Source: an uncultured Elusimicrobia bacterium (GTDB lineage Bacteria; Elusimicrobiota; Elusimicrobia; Elusimicrobiales; Elusimicrobiaceae). Taken from it: 64,000 nucleotides of DNA. Below the pieces are notes generated by a model that was given only the letters and a program-made list of their open reading frames with translations, was not told where the DNA came from and did not search any database. This document shows positions 15,004 to 23,670 of this stretch, one piece after another (the first letter of the stretch is position 1; the number at the start of each line of letters is the position of its first letter). The position numbers and the translations under genes are program-made. The stretch spans positions 334,170 to 398,169 of the forward strand of contig CAMECJ010000001.1 of the NCBI GenBank assembly GCA_945913025.1, written 5' to 3'.

Positions 15004-16626
15004 TTATAGTCCGTTCCAAACTTTTTCGTACTCCTCAAAATTTACTCGGCCCTCGGCAAGATTCATTAGTTCACGCAATGTTAAATTAGCCGGGTTTTTA
15101 TATTCCAAAATATCTGCTACGATACGTGGGGATAAATAACACAAGTTGATATACCGCATAATGGTACGCTTTGTCATACACTGTTCTTTCTCTAAATCTT
15201 TAATATAAATCCCCTGTTCTATCCGTTTTTTCAGTTGCCAACCGCGCGCAAGCCCCCGGACTAAACTTTCGTTTAGTTGTCGCACCGTTAATATATTTCG
15301 TGCGGTACCGTTTCGCAATTTTACCGAGGAAACATTTGCCACCATAAAACTATCCCGCAAGTAGATTTTATCTTCTATCCTTTCCATTTTCAGCGGTTTA
15401 GTATCAACTTGCCCCGACATTTTCGGGCAGTTGCCTAGATCGACTTTTATTTGTTTTTCGTCTAAAAATAATGTCAAATAATGCTTTTTATCCACGGTTT
15501 GACATATGGCCTTAGTAATCCATGCGCTTAATTGCGCGTCCGTAATAGCACTCATGTTCGCCAACGGCTCAATATCGTCAAAACCTGCCTTTTTGAGCAT
15601 ACTTAACACAAACCTGTCCAACTGCTCCACGGGTAAATAATGGCCTCCGACACCATTGTAATAATACAAAAACTTCTTACCCTGCTTTTTTGATGAGGTA
15701 AAGCGGAAATTCTGCCCCTTATCATCGTATAATTTGCCCGCCAATACCGTTTTATGGCATTTATAGTGCAAGAAGGCGTTCGGATCGTTAATTCTTCGGT
15801 GTATAAGCGTTTGAACTTGCTCCCATAAATCCGGCGGTACAATTCCCGGATGCTTACCTTCATACACTTTGTTTTGAGCGTAGTGCGCGATTTTTCCGAT
15901 ATAAAGCGGATTTGTCAAAATGCGCTGCACATTACTTTTGTGAAACTGCCCACCGCCATGTTCCCGTTTGCTGCGCCTAGCCATCCATTTCTTCGTACAA
16001 ATACCTTGTGCGTTAAGGTAATCGGCAACAGCAAACATATTCTCAGTTTCAATATATTTTTGAAAAATCAGCCGGACTAACTGCGCCTCTTCTTCATTTA
16101 CACTAAGTTGCCGCTCATTGGCATCATATCCAAGCGGCGGCGTTCCTCCCATCCATAACCCTTTGGCCTTACTGGCAGCAATTTTATCGCGCACACGCTC
16201 GGCAGATACTTCCCGCTCAAATTGTGCAAAAGACAAAAGCATATTAAGCGTGAGTTTTCCTATAGAATTGCTCGTATCAAACGACTGAGTTATAGATACA
16301 AAGTTACACTCGTACTTGGCAAATTCCTGCATCATTTTATGGAAATCAAAGATAGAGCGCGAAAGACGGTCCACTTTATAGACGACAACTACCTGTATAT
16401 TGCGCTCGCGGATTTCTTCCAAAAGCGCTTGCAAGCCGGGGCGCTCCATCGTGCCACCGCTAATCCCGCCATCCTCAAAAGTTTTATAATACTCCCACCC
16501 GTTACATGCTTGCGAGAGGATATAGGCCTTACACGCCTCTTCTTGGTTTTGGAGCGAGTTAAACTCCATATCCAGTCCATGCTCCGTGGATTTACGTGTA
16601 TAGATTGCACAGTTAATTTTTGGCAT
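15004..16626 (-). CDS. Large serine recombinase, 540 aa
   Basis: The N-terminal resolvase domain is complete: CAIYTRKSTEHG with the nucleophilic Ser near residue 13, DGGISGGTMERPGLQ, VYKVDRLSRS and the AQFEREVSAERVRDK segment. A recombinase domain (GGTPPLGYD onward) and a zinc-ribbon/coiled-coil region follow. Such enzymes insert or excise DNA at short att sites without host factors. The start at 16626 (MPKINC) is chosen by family alignment; a longer frame exists. AGGAG is 12 bp upstream, which is far. DUF2924 debris at 17506 and HNH genes near such recombinases are common in mobile elements. The element's ends were not identified. Confidence 0.9.
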   Translation of the reverse strand: MPKINCAIYTRKSTEHGLDMEFNSLQNQEEACKAYILSQACNGWEYYKTFEDGGISGGTMERPGLQALLEEIRERNIQVVVVYKVDRLSRSIFDFHKMMQEFAKYECNFVSITQSFDTSNSIGKLTLNMLLSFAQFEREVSAERVRDKIAASKAKGLWMGGTPPLGYDANERQLSVNEEEAQLVRLIFQKYIETENMFAVADYLNAQGICTKKWMARRSKREHGGGQFHKSNVQRILTNPLYIGKIAHYAQNKVYEGKHPGIVPPDLWEQVQTLIHRRINDPNAFLHYKCHKTVLAGKLYDDKGQNFRFTSSKKQGKKFLYYYNGVGGHYLPVEQLDRFVLSMLKKAGFDDIEPLANMSAITDAQLSAWITKAICQTVDKKHYLTLFLDEKQIKVDLGNCPKMSGQVDTKPLKMERIEDKIYLRDSFMVANVSSVKLRNGTARNILTVRQLNESLVRGLARGWQLKKRIEQGIYIKDLEKEQCMTKRTIMRYINLCYLSPRIVADILEYKNPANLTLRELMNLAEGRVNFEEYEKVWNGL

Positions 16627-16694
16627 ATTTGTTATAATTCTCCTATACACAGTAATGCTTACTATCGGGAGATAAGTCAAGGAGATAAAATTTT

Positions 16695-17516
16695 ATGCCG
16701 TACAGAAAAGACGAGAACTGGTACATTTCATACCAGAGGAAAGATGGGCAAAATAATGATTATTATATTTTCCCAAAAGATAAACAGGCCTTTTGGAAAC
16801 TTGCTGAAGAAAATGGAGGAATTCTTTTGCGATTTATAAGCAAGTTTTCCTCACCACTTCCGCAAACGCAACATTTTATTACAATTTCCAAAACACCACA
16901 TACGAGCGATGTATCCACTTTTATTCGTACCAGCACCATAGGAAATACCAATATTTCAAAACTATTTAAAGATACTATTGTTTTAGCTGTTCCTAAAGGC
17001 GAAGAAGAAGCATTAGGGTACCGTTTATTTGCTTTTAACTATGAAAATGAAACTATCCGCGTTGAAAAAGAAATTAAAAGACAAAGAGAACTTTACCAAT
17101 CTTTTCAAGAGCCGGTTGGCCCGGAACCAAAACCACAATGTTCTGGTGTTGTTGCACACGCTATTTATCCCCGTGATATTCGAAAAAAAGCAAATGCTAT
17201 CCGAAAAGCCAATTTTGTGTGTGAGATTTCTAATAGCCACAAACTATTTAAATCCCGATCTACCAACCAAAACTATGTGGAAGGGCATCATCTAATTCCA
17301 TTAAAACAATGGGATAACTTTCCATTTTCTTTGGATGTAGAAGCAAATATTGTAGTACTATGCCCCCATTGTCATAAAATGTTACATCATGGGAAAAAAG
17401 AAGAAATTAGGCCGCTATTAGACCTCTTATTTCAAAAACGAGAGAAAGAGCTTGCCGGTAAAGGAATTAAACTTACTATTGAGCAACTATCTTCCTATTA
17501 TGGATTTAGCTACTGA
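16695..17516 (+). CDS. HNH endonuclease, 273 aa (McrA-like)
   Basis: The C-terminal third has the HNH core: a Cys in FVCEISNSHKLF, then YVEGHHLIPLKQW, then IVVLCPHCHKMLHHG around residues 215-230, giving the H-N-H and zinc ligands. The N-terminal 150 residues contain alternating strands and may be a DNA-recognition domain. This layout is that of solitary, often modification-dependent HNH restriction enzymes (McrA group); specificity cannot be read. AAGGAG lies about 10 bp before the ATG. It is divergent from the serine recombinase. Confidence 0.8.
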   Translation: MPYRKDENWYISYQRKDGQNNDYYIFPKDKQAFWKLAEENGGILLRFISKFSSPLPQTQHFITISKTPHTSDVSTFIRTSTIGNTNISKLFKDTIVLAVPKGEEEALGYRLFAFNYENETIRVEKEIKRQRELYQSFQEPVGPEPKPQCSGVVAHAIYPRDIRKKANAIRKANFVCEISNSHKLFKSRSTNQNYVEGHHLIPLKQWDNFPFSLDVEANIVVLCPHCHKMLHHGKKEEIRPLLDLLFQKREKELAGKGIKLTIEQLSSYYGFSY

Positions 17517-17784
17517 GTCCAAAAAACGCGGGGCCACTTACATGGCCCCGTGTTATCTTCTGCGCTATTACCGTTAAATTGGGATAGATATTATTTTCCC
17601 ACTCGTATTCCTTCTCCCCCTTTACGGTAACTTGATATATTTTACCCTTGTATTTCTTGGTTAGGATAGTCCCTATTGCCAAGGAATACTTATTCTTATT
17701 GGCTCGTTGGATATATTTCTCTGGGTTGCTGGCGTATTTATCTAGCCTAGTGATATACTTTTCTGCCAATTTACAACTATACAA
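17506..17784 (-). pseudogene. DUF2924 protein, truncated 5' by an IS
   Basis: The surviving 92 residues have the DUF2924 ending: GTILTKKYKGKIYQVTVKG, then YPNLTVIAQKITRGHVSGPA and FFGLSS. Complete members are longer, with an N-terminal helical domain, and sit beside serine recombinases in phages and plasmids. Here the 5' part is lost next to the IS3-derived insertion at 17799, and no ribosome site precedes the remaining frame. It overlaps the end of the HNH gene. Confidence 0.75.
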
Positions 17785-17798
17785 TTCACATTGAATAG

Positions 17799-18050
17799 TG
17801 GATTTGGTACAAAATCTGGGACAGTGAATAAGGATAAAAGTATAATGGATTGTATAGGAGAACTGGGAAAAGGGTTATGAAACGAAAGCAGTATACAAAA
17901 GAGTTTAAACGACAGATATTGGAGCTAAGAGAGCAAGGCAAATCGGTGAGAGAAATCAGCAGCGAATATGGCATAGATGTGTATCAAAATGGTTAACTAA
18001 TCATCAGGTATAGTCTCTTATTTACTGTCCCACTTTGTGTACCAATACCA
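17799..18050 (+). mobile_element. 252-bp internally deleted IS3-family element (MITE-like), copy 1
   Basis: The ends are TGGATTTGGTACAAAA and its inverted partner CTTTGTGTACCAATACCA, the same termini as the complete copy at 62592-63850. Between them only the first about 40 codons of orfA remain (ATGAAACGAAAGCAGTA...), fused directly to the distal end. A second copy with the same deletion junction lies inverted at 62352-62591. The shared junction shows that the deleted form has itself moved or been copied. No clear target duplication is visible. Confidence 0.85.
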
Positions 18051-18075
18051 CAACCCTTGCAGATTTAGCCGTTCT

Positions 18076-18215
18076 GATAAACCTCATCCGGCGTTTGATA
18101 ACCAAGACTGCTATGCAATCTTCTTCTATTTTACCAACCTTCAATATATTTAAACAACCATAATTTAGCCTCCTCGTAATTTCTGTATTGTTTCGTATAA
18201 GATTCTTCCTTTTGT
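18076..18215 (-). pseudogene. IS3-family orfB fragment
   Basis: The sequence matches, with many changes, the last 45 or so codons of the orfB at 62646-63653 (the WYNTRRLHSSLGYQTPDD region), in the minus direction. It is an older, diverged remnant beside the young MITE-like copy. The rest of 18216-18654 contains a long perfect palindrome and AT-rich DNA without a convincing gene. Confidence 0.75.
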
Positions 18216-18369
18216 GTGATATTTAGGTAAAGATGCAAGATTTAGTAACAGCATCAACCTTATTTTTATCAAGGATTTCTCTTATCTTCCCTACTAATGG
18301 ATAAAACCACATAACTTCATCTATATATTTTTTTCGTATAATATCCATTAGCGGGCGTTTTTTCATTTT

Positions 18370-18400
18370 AAAGAGTTTGAGATATCTCAAACTCTTTTAT
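18370..18400. terminator. Perfect palindrome, terminator-like
   Basis: AAAGAGTTTGAGAT pairs perfectly with its inverted half (18370-18397), followed by TTTTATAG. It can work in either direction. No well-supported gene ends right at it. Confidence 0.5.
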
Positions 18401-18654
18401 AGTATTTATTTCTACTATTTGACTTGCTGTTTGAGAAAATGTGTCAGATGAAATTAGAAATATAATTGTTAGGGCAGAAACCTCAATATACCGGCTATGT
18501 TTCGGTGCAAAAAAATTTCATCTTATGTTTTTTATAAGCTTGTGAAAAAATAACTTTTATTATACAATATAAGAAAAATTTTGAAAAAGTAACAATTCTA
18601 ATTCAGATTTGTTGATGTAGTGCTAAAATAAAAAGAGAAAAAGGAGAGCACATT

Positions 18655-19218
18655 ATGAGATCAATAACAACATTTGATTTACAGTATGCACACCGCTTTT
18701 ACGGGTTTAAAGGTGAAGCTCAATATTTGCACGGACACACAGGCACGTTAACAATTGAAGTTGAAGATTCTGTGAATATGGGTGTAAATATGGTATTTCC
18801 TTGCAATGAAATTCAAAAAACTGCATGGAATGTTTTAAAGAATTTTGACCACGCTCTAATTTTAAGAGAAGATGACCCATTATTACCTGCTATCTTAGGA
18901 GTATATGAACAACAAGGAATTAGAAATGGAGCCCCTCAAAACACAATGAAGGGCGAAGCTTTTAAAACCGAATTGGCAACAGCTTATCCTGAGTGTAGAG
19001 TCGTTGTTACGAAAGAAACTATGACAGTTGAAGGGATGATAAAAATTGTTTATGAACTTTTAAAAGACAAATTAAATATTGCAAAGATTACTTTTACTAG
19101 TGGTGTAAATGCTGCAACTTGTGATTACACGGTAAACGCAACATTAGATCGTTGTCCGTTGTGTGGAATTGCATTGACAACAGAGGGTGTTTGCCCTAAA
19201 TGTGGTTATAGAAAATAA
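18655..19218 (+). CDS. QueD/PTPS-like protein with C-terminal zinc ribbon, 187 aa
   Basis: The T-fold signature is clear: FDLQYAHRFYGF near residue 6 and YLHGHTGTLTIEVE near residue 24 provide the zinc-binding histidines, FDHALIL gives the conserved Asp-His, and VVVTKETMTVEG near 119 the substrate-binding Glu. The Cys that lies a few residues before the HGH in QueD and PTPS is missing (GEAQYLHGH). A zinc ribbon CPLCGI...CPKCGY closes the protein. Typical QueD makes 6-carboxytetrahydropterin for queuosine; without the Cys this member may do a different pterin reaction. AAAGGAGAG precedes the ATG. No other queuosine gene is nearby. Confidence 0.75.
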   Translation: MRSITTFDLQYAHRFYGFKGEAQYLHGHTGTLTIEVEDSVNMGVNMVFPCNEIQKTAWNVLKNFDHALILREDDPLLPAILGVYEQQGIRNGAPQNTMKGEAFKTELATAYPECRVVVTKETMTVEGMIKIVYELLKDKLNIAKITFTSGVNAATCDYTVNATLDRCPLCGIALTTEGVCPKCGYRK

Positions 19219-19227
19219 TAATATATA

Positions 19228-20184
19228 GGCCTAATTGCCAAAAAAGTTGATAATACCGTCTTAAAAATGATTTTATAGGGAATATGATAAAAAAACGTAT
19301 CCCAAATGTGGTGGTATAGAACTTCGAAAATACGGCAGTAACAACCTACGAAAACAGCGCTATCAGTGTAAATACTGTAGTGCTGTTTTTGTCTTGAAAC
19401 AAGATTTAACCTCTTATATATAAATCACTATACCATACCGGAACTAGCAAAAAAATATCGTTACAGTGAACATACCATCTGGAGACGATGAGATACCTAT
19501 AAATTTAACAAACCATATCGTACGAATTATACTTTATCAGTAAATTTAGTATTTGATGCCTTCTACTTAAAACGTGGGTATGGCTGGTTAGTGTTTAGGG
19601 CTGATGGTAAGACCATACACTACAACAAGATAACCTACGAAAGAGCAGCTAATTTAAGTCATTTGGACCGTTTAGGGTACGAGTACAAGAGCATAACCAT
19701 AGACGGCCGTAAAGGCGTATTAGCGTATTTAAAGGTCCATTACCCGAATGTACCCATACAGTACTGTATGTTCCACCAAAAACAGACTATTAGGCAATGT
19801 TTAACTAATAACCCTAAAACGCCTTGCGGACAAGAACTAAAAGACATAGCCAACCACTTAAAGGACTATGATACAGATAGTTTATTAGTAAGGTTGAATG
19901 AAGTAAAACAACAATACAGAGATTTTTTAAAAGAACGAAATGAAGAGGGAAGATATATGCCCCGTAGAGTAAGAAGGGCAATACGGAGTTTATATACCAA
20001 TGCCCCTTACTTATATACTTACAAGAGGTACCCAGAGCTAGAAATACCCACCACGACTAACAGTTGCGATGGGTATTTTAGCCATATTAAAACCAAGTTA
20101 AGGGTACATAGTGGGCTAACAGCAAAACATAGGGATAAACTTATTGAGTTTATGCTAAATATCAACTTTTTTGGCAATTAGGCC
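19228..20184 (+). mobile_element. Decayed 957-bp insertion sequence with perfect 25-bp inverted repeats
   Basis: The ends, 19228-19252 (GGCCTAATTGCCAAAAAAGT...) and 20160-20184, are exact inverted repeats. The transposase between them is broken. No exact target duplication is visible beside the ends. The perfect ends with a broken gene suggest recent decay or mobilisation in trans by an intact relative. Confidence 0.85.
19284..20181 (+). pseudogene. Transposase with N-terminal zinc ribbon, frameshifted and interrupted
   Basis: ATG at 19284 opens MIKKTYPKCGGIELRKYG and a second Cys pair (CKYCSA), a zinc ribbon as in IS1/IS1595-like and MULE-like transposases. The frame then shifts by one near 19400-19430, a TGA interrupts after HTIWRR (19489-19491), and the remainder is open to 20181 with a DDE-type core (ITIDGRKGVLAYL, YCMFHQKQTIRQC, NSCDGYFSHIKTKL). 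At least two lesions make it inactive. The family name is tentative. Confidence 0.75.
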
Positions 20185-20522
20185 AATAATTTAAAAAGGG
20201 CCACCCTTAACCGCCAAATAACACGTATTTTGATATGCGAACTGACCTGCTCCCCAAGCTGAAGCACGGGGATTCTTTTAGGTATTAATAAAGAATAGAA
20301 CAGCAAAGAAATTGAGGGCCCCTTGTTTGCTAATAAACTATAGATTTAAATATCTCGCAAAAATACGCTTATTCATACCGCTTGCAGCTTCATACCCGCG
20401 CAAGGATTTCCTCTTTAATATTATCTTCCCCCCAAAAAATCTAATATAAAAAAGACACTAGCAATAGTTAGTTAGAATATGATATTCTTAATATAAGGAG
20501 TTTTTATATAGGAGGAATGTAA
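20185..20522. other. Gene-free stretch before the secreted-protein pair
   Basis: No gene is apparent. CCCC-AAGCTGAAGCAC-GGGG at about 20253-20272 makes a short hairpin reminiscent of IS200/IS605 right ends, but no transposase accompanies it. A -10-like TATTCTTAATAT and AGGAGGAATG close to 20523 probably belong to the downstream gene. Confidence 0.4.
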
Positions 20523-21059
20523 ATGAAAGCGAAATTAGCCTTAGTAATTGGATCGCTTTTTTTATTTGGCATCGCTCAAGCGAATATTTTGGTAACGCAA
20601 AACGGAAAAACAATCCAATATAAAAACGGTTCCACAGTCAAAGTCAACGCACCGATTGAAACAACCGTTAATTATAATAATGTTAAAGTTACAGTTCCGG
20701 CACGTGTCGTTATAGAAATTTCTCAGGCAAAAAACGGTAACGTTATTGTAAAAGGGAAAAATCTGTCCAACGTCAAAATAGGAGATATCTCCGTTGCGTC
20801 CGACGGCGAGGCCGTATTTACCGTTAACGCTAAAACCGCCGATATTACGGTAAACAAAGGTACGCTCTATGTAAAAAACGCGGACGGACAGTTTAAATCC
20901 GTCAAACAGGGGGACTCTTTTGGTACCCGCGCAAACACCGCCGCCGCGAATACGCCCGCCTTTGTAAACGAAGCCGTTTTCAATGAAAATACGGCTTCCC
21001 AGCAGGCCGTTGGAAACGTGACAGAAGAAGAAGTATTAAGCCCTTCTTCTCCGCGCTAA
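20523..21059 (+). CDS. Secreted FecR-like beta-rich protein, 178 aa
   Basis: A signal peptide (KLALVIGSLFLFGIAQA, cleavage near residue 20) is followed by an all-beta region with repeated short strands (NVIVKGKNLSNVKIGDISVA, ADITVNKGTLYVKN) and a disordered Ala/Asn/Glu tail. It resembles the FecR-type beta-sandwich found in exported or anchored proteins, but the match is by appearance. AGGAGG is 7 bp before the ATG. It sits 20 bp upstream of the outer-membrane barrel gene in one transcript and opens the polysaccharide region. Confidence 0.6.
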   Translation: MKAKLALVIGSLFLFGIAQANILVTQNGKTIQYKNGSTVKVNAPIETTVNYNNVKVTVPARVVIEISQAKNGNVIVKGKNLSNVKIGDISVASDGEAVFTVNAKTADITVNKGTLYVKNADGQFKSVKQGDSFGTRANTAAANTPAFVNEAVFNENTASQQAVGNVTEEEVLSPSSPR

Positions 21060-21079
21060 TGGGAGAAATACATATTATT

Positions 21080-22204
21080 ATGAAGAAATTAGTAATTTGT
21101 TTTTTGAGCCTTTTGATGGCGTGGCCGTTGGCCGCGCAGACGCCGCTTACGTTTACCGCGTCCGAAGATCTCAGCTATGATGACAACATCTATCTGACCA
21201 AAGACGATACCAAGAGTTCCGTTATCAGCACCACCCGCGTCGGCACCAATTACGAAGCCAACATTCCAGGCAGCGGGCTGACGCTTTCCGCCAATGCCTT
21301 ATTGGGATACAACGCCTATACGGAAAAGCCGTCTACCAACAACTATTGGGATGCGTTTGCCGGCGTACAGCTGCAAAATGACTGGATGAAATTGGGCGAC
21401 CGCTTCGTTTACACCTCCGATCCGGCTAACAGTGAATTGACGGACCGCGCCAAACGCTTGCAAAACGTGGGTTATTTATCTATGAAAACCTCCACGGAAA
21501 AAACGTTTGGTTTAGGTTTTACGGCGGAAGATATCTTTGACCGCTATATGCAAGCCCGTTGGAGCTATTTGAACCGCAACCGCGTCAACTTGGGCGTACA
21601 AGCGTTCTACAACGTCTCCCCCAAGACCAACTTCTTTGCGGAGTACGTCTATTCCGACATCAGCTACAGGAGCAACAAAATCAACGAATCTACGGGCAGC
21701 AGCCTTGGCCTCGGCGTCAACGGCCAGCTGGCGGCCAAAGTAACCGGTACGGCCAAAATCACGTATGATATGCGCGATTATGACCACGATCTTGCCGGAG
21801 CCAAAAACTATAATGATTTGTTGGGATATTTCGCCGAACTGGAATGGACTCCGACTGAACAAAATACGGTAAGACTGTCCGGCCAGCGCAAAATGGAAGA
21901 AACCACCTACGGTCCGAACCGCTATTTTGCGGATACGGTGATTTCGCTGTACGGGTCGCAGAAAATCTACAGCAAATGGACAGCTTCTCTGACGCTTTCT
22001 TGGGAAGATATGGACTATGCCCGCGAAGTAGCCGGCACCAAACGCAACGACGATTTGTGGATTGTCCGCCCCGCCGTGGATTACCAGTTTAAAGACTGGC
22101 TGTCCGCCGGAGTATGGTATCAATTCCGCACGCGCCGTTCTAATGAAGATTGGGCCAAGTACGACCGCAATCAATTCGGCGTATACGCCCGTGCGATGTT
22201 CTAA
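21080..22204 (+). CDS. Outer-membrane beta-barrel protein, 374 aa
   Basis: A signal peptide (KKLVICFLSLLMAWPLAAQ) precedes alternating amphipathic strands throughout, with aromatic girdles and a terminal Phe (QFGVYARAMF), the hallmark of a BAM substrate. An early SYDDNIYLT segment is typical of the BBP2/capsule-associated barrel group. The ATG at 21080 is preceded by GGGAGAAATAC; an upstream in-frame ATG at 21059 is less likely. In this setting it may be a porin or polysaccharide export barrel. It ends at a strong terminator. Confidence 0.8.
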   Translation: MKKLVICFLSLLMAWPLAAQTPLTFTASEDLSYDDNIYLTKDDTKSSVISTTRVGTNYEANIPGSGLTLSANALLGYNAYTEKPSTNNYWDAFAGVQLQNDWMKLGDRFVYTSDPANSELTDRAKRLQNVGYLSMKTSTEKTFGLGFTAEDIFDRYMQARWSYLNRNRVNLGVQAFYNVSPKTNFFAEYVYSDISYRSNKINESTGSSLGLGVNGQLAAKVTGTAKITYDMRDYDHDLAGAKNYNDLLGYFAELEWTPTEQNTVRLSGQRKMEETTYGPNRYFADTVISLYGSQKIYSKWTASLTLSWEDMDYAREVAGTKRNDDLWIVRPAVDYQFKDWLSAGVWYQFRTRRSNEDWAKYDRNQFGVYARAMF

Positions 22205-22222
22205 TTTGCCGCTATCTGATAG

Positions 22223-22257
22223 AAAAAGAGGGACACGAATAGTGTTCCTCTTTTTTT
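22223..22257 (+). terminator. Terminator of the barrel-protein transcript
   Basis: AAGAGGGACAC and GTGTTCCTCTT form an 11-bp stem around GAATA, followed by TTTTTT. Confidence 0.85.
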
Positions 22258-22434
22258 ATGGATAAGGGTTTTCCCCCCCGTGCATAATACAGAAGCGTAG
22301 CCCGCAGGCATAACATTTCATTCCTACGTCATCCCGTAGCGTCTTTATGCGGTCTCTCGTTGTTATGAATTAGGGCTCCTGAGTCTGGCGGGCCGCTTAC
22401 CTTTCCGGAATGACAACAAAAGAAAAAAGGGGCA

Positions 22435-22546
22435 TCCCGTAAAGTTTCTATACGGGAACTTTTCCTCAGAAAACGACAGATTCCCGATTACAACCTTCGG
22501 GAATGACGAGGTGAGTGACAAGATTTCCGATTACAACTTTCGGGAA
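22435..22546. repeat. Three REP-like hairpins in a gene-free stretch
   Basis: TCCCGTA/TACGGGA (22435-22457), TTCCCGA/TCGGGAA (22481-22503) and TTTCCGA/TCGGGAA (22524-22546) share loops of about 9-10 nt and a GGAATGAC-type flank; the last two repeat GATTACAAC in the loop. More worn copies lie at 22321-22350. The stretch 22258-22650 has no gene. It looks like a cluster of dispersed extragenic palindromes. Confidence 0.6.
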
Positions 22547-22650
22547 TGACGCAGAAAGTTGTTCCGCAATAACAGTTGGAAGTATGCCAGTCATACGCGC
22601 CCCCTGCATAGCTAAAATACAATTACTCTCTTTTTTCGCTTTTCTGCTAA

Positions 22651-23670
22651 TCAGGCGCGGCAGGCCAATACCATTACGTCATACGGCCCCAAAACGGTAT
22701 TATTCCGCGTGCCGACCAAGCGTTTGCATTTTGCCGTCAGCAGTTCCGCCGGAAGAGATGCCTCGCTGTCGGAAGCATTGACAAGCACCGTATATTTTTT
22801 TCCCTTATACAGCCACGTTTTAGCCGACAAAGGGCTTTGGACGGGGAAACCTAAGGCGGACGGCGTGCCCTTTTCAAATACTTTTTTTAGCCGCGCCAGT
22901 TCCCGCGTAACTGCTGTTACGCGGCGCCACCATTCGGGGTTGGCCTCGGGCAGCGGTTTCCCGTTAGACGTAAACACAAAATAAAAAACGCCCTCCGCCC
23001 CGTTTATAATAGAATGGTAGGACATAAAACGGATTTCACTTTCCGTGGGAAAACGCCCGATTCGGTCGTTATCGGGGCGATGCTGTTTAAACTCCTTCCA
23101 ATTAAATGCCTGCACCACGCCCCACAACGGCTTCTCGGACGCGGCCAAAGAATCCTGCCCCTGTTTAGCCAGCGCAATTTGCTCCCCAAACGAAACCAGC
23201 GGCAAATGCGGTACGGGGTACCAATCCACCATTAACGCGTCGGGTAAATCATAATAAGGCACCGCTGTTTTGCCTTGCCCTATCACAAGCGTAACATCGT
23301 GTGCGGGAAAGGTAAATTTCGTGCGGTTGTACGCTTGCATCACCCGCGCACGGGACCACCGCCATACGTCCGGCTCGTCCACTAAATACCAAGCCAATAC
23401 GGGCCAGCTCCGCGCCGCCGCTTCGTACGGCGTATCAAACAATTTATTGGGATAAAAAACCACCTGTAAGCCCGATTTTTTTGCTTGTTTAGCAAGCGCC
23501 GCTAATTTTTCGGGTTCCTGTTGATACGTTTGAAAACAAGAAAATCCGGCCTTTTTAATTGTTTTCAAATCGGCGGGGCGATCCACCCCATACATACAGA
23601 TAGGGAAAGGTTTAGCAAAAGAAGAAACGGCCGCTAGCAGCAGCCCCGCGCAAGCCCATTTACACCACAT
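22651..23670 (-). CDS. Exported glycoside-hydrolase-like TIM-barrel protein, 339 aa
   Basis: A signal peptide (CAGLLLAAVSSFAKP) is followed by a probable TIM barrel. LAWYLVDEPDVW near residue 93 carries an acid/base-like Glu at the end of strand 4, as in clan GH-A enzymes; a later GAEGVFYFVF strand suits strand 7-8. A small beta domain ends the protein. The exact glycosidase family is not clear. Its start overlaps the end of the sugar-transferase gene by 11 bp, so it is part of the polysaccharide operon and may trim or edit the polymer in the periplasm. Confidence 0.6.
   Translation of the reverse strand: MWCKWACAGLLLAAVSSFAKPFPICMYGVDRPADLKTIKKAGFSCFQTYQQEPEKLAALAKQAKKSGLQVVFYPNKLFDTPYEAAARSWPVLAWYLVDEPDVWRWSRARVMQAYNRTKFTFPAHDVTLVIGQGKTAVPYYDLPDALMVDWYPVPHLPLVSFGEQIALAKQGQDSLAASEKPLWGVVQAFNWKEFKQHRPDNDRIGRFPTESEIRFMSYHSIINGAEGVFYFVFTSNGKPLPEANPEWWRRVTAVTRELARLKKVFEKGTPSALGFPVQSPLSAKTWLYKGKKYTVLVNASDSEASLPAELLTAKCKRLVGTRNNTVLGPYDVMVLACRA

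Noticed and set aside
18223..18366. A 47-codon minus-strand frame starting MKKRPLMDIIRKKYIDEV
   Set aside because: The sequence looks protein-like and may be a gene remnant beside IS debris, but there is no ribosome site and no recognisable family.
20250..20275. Hairpin resembling an IS200/IS605 end
   Set aside because: No transposase or second end nearby; the match is a short stem only.
21512..22174. Long minus-strand frame opposite the outer-membrane barrel gene
   Set aside because: It is the reverse shadow of the barrel gene, which has signal peptide, ribosome site and terminator.
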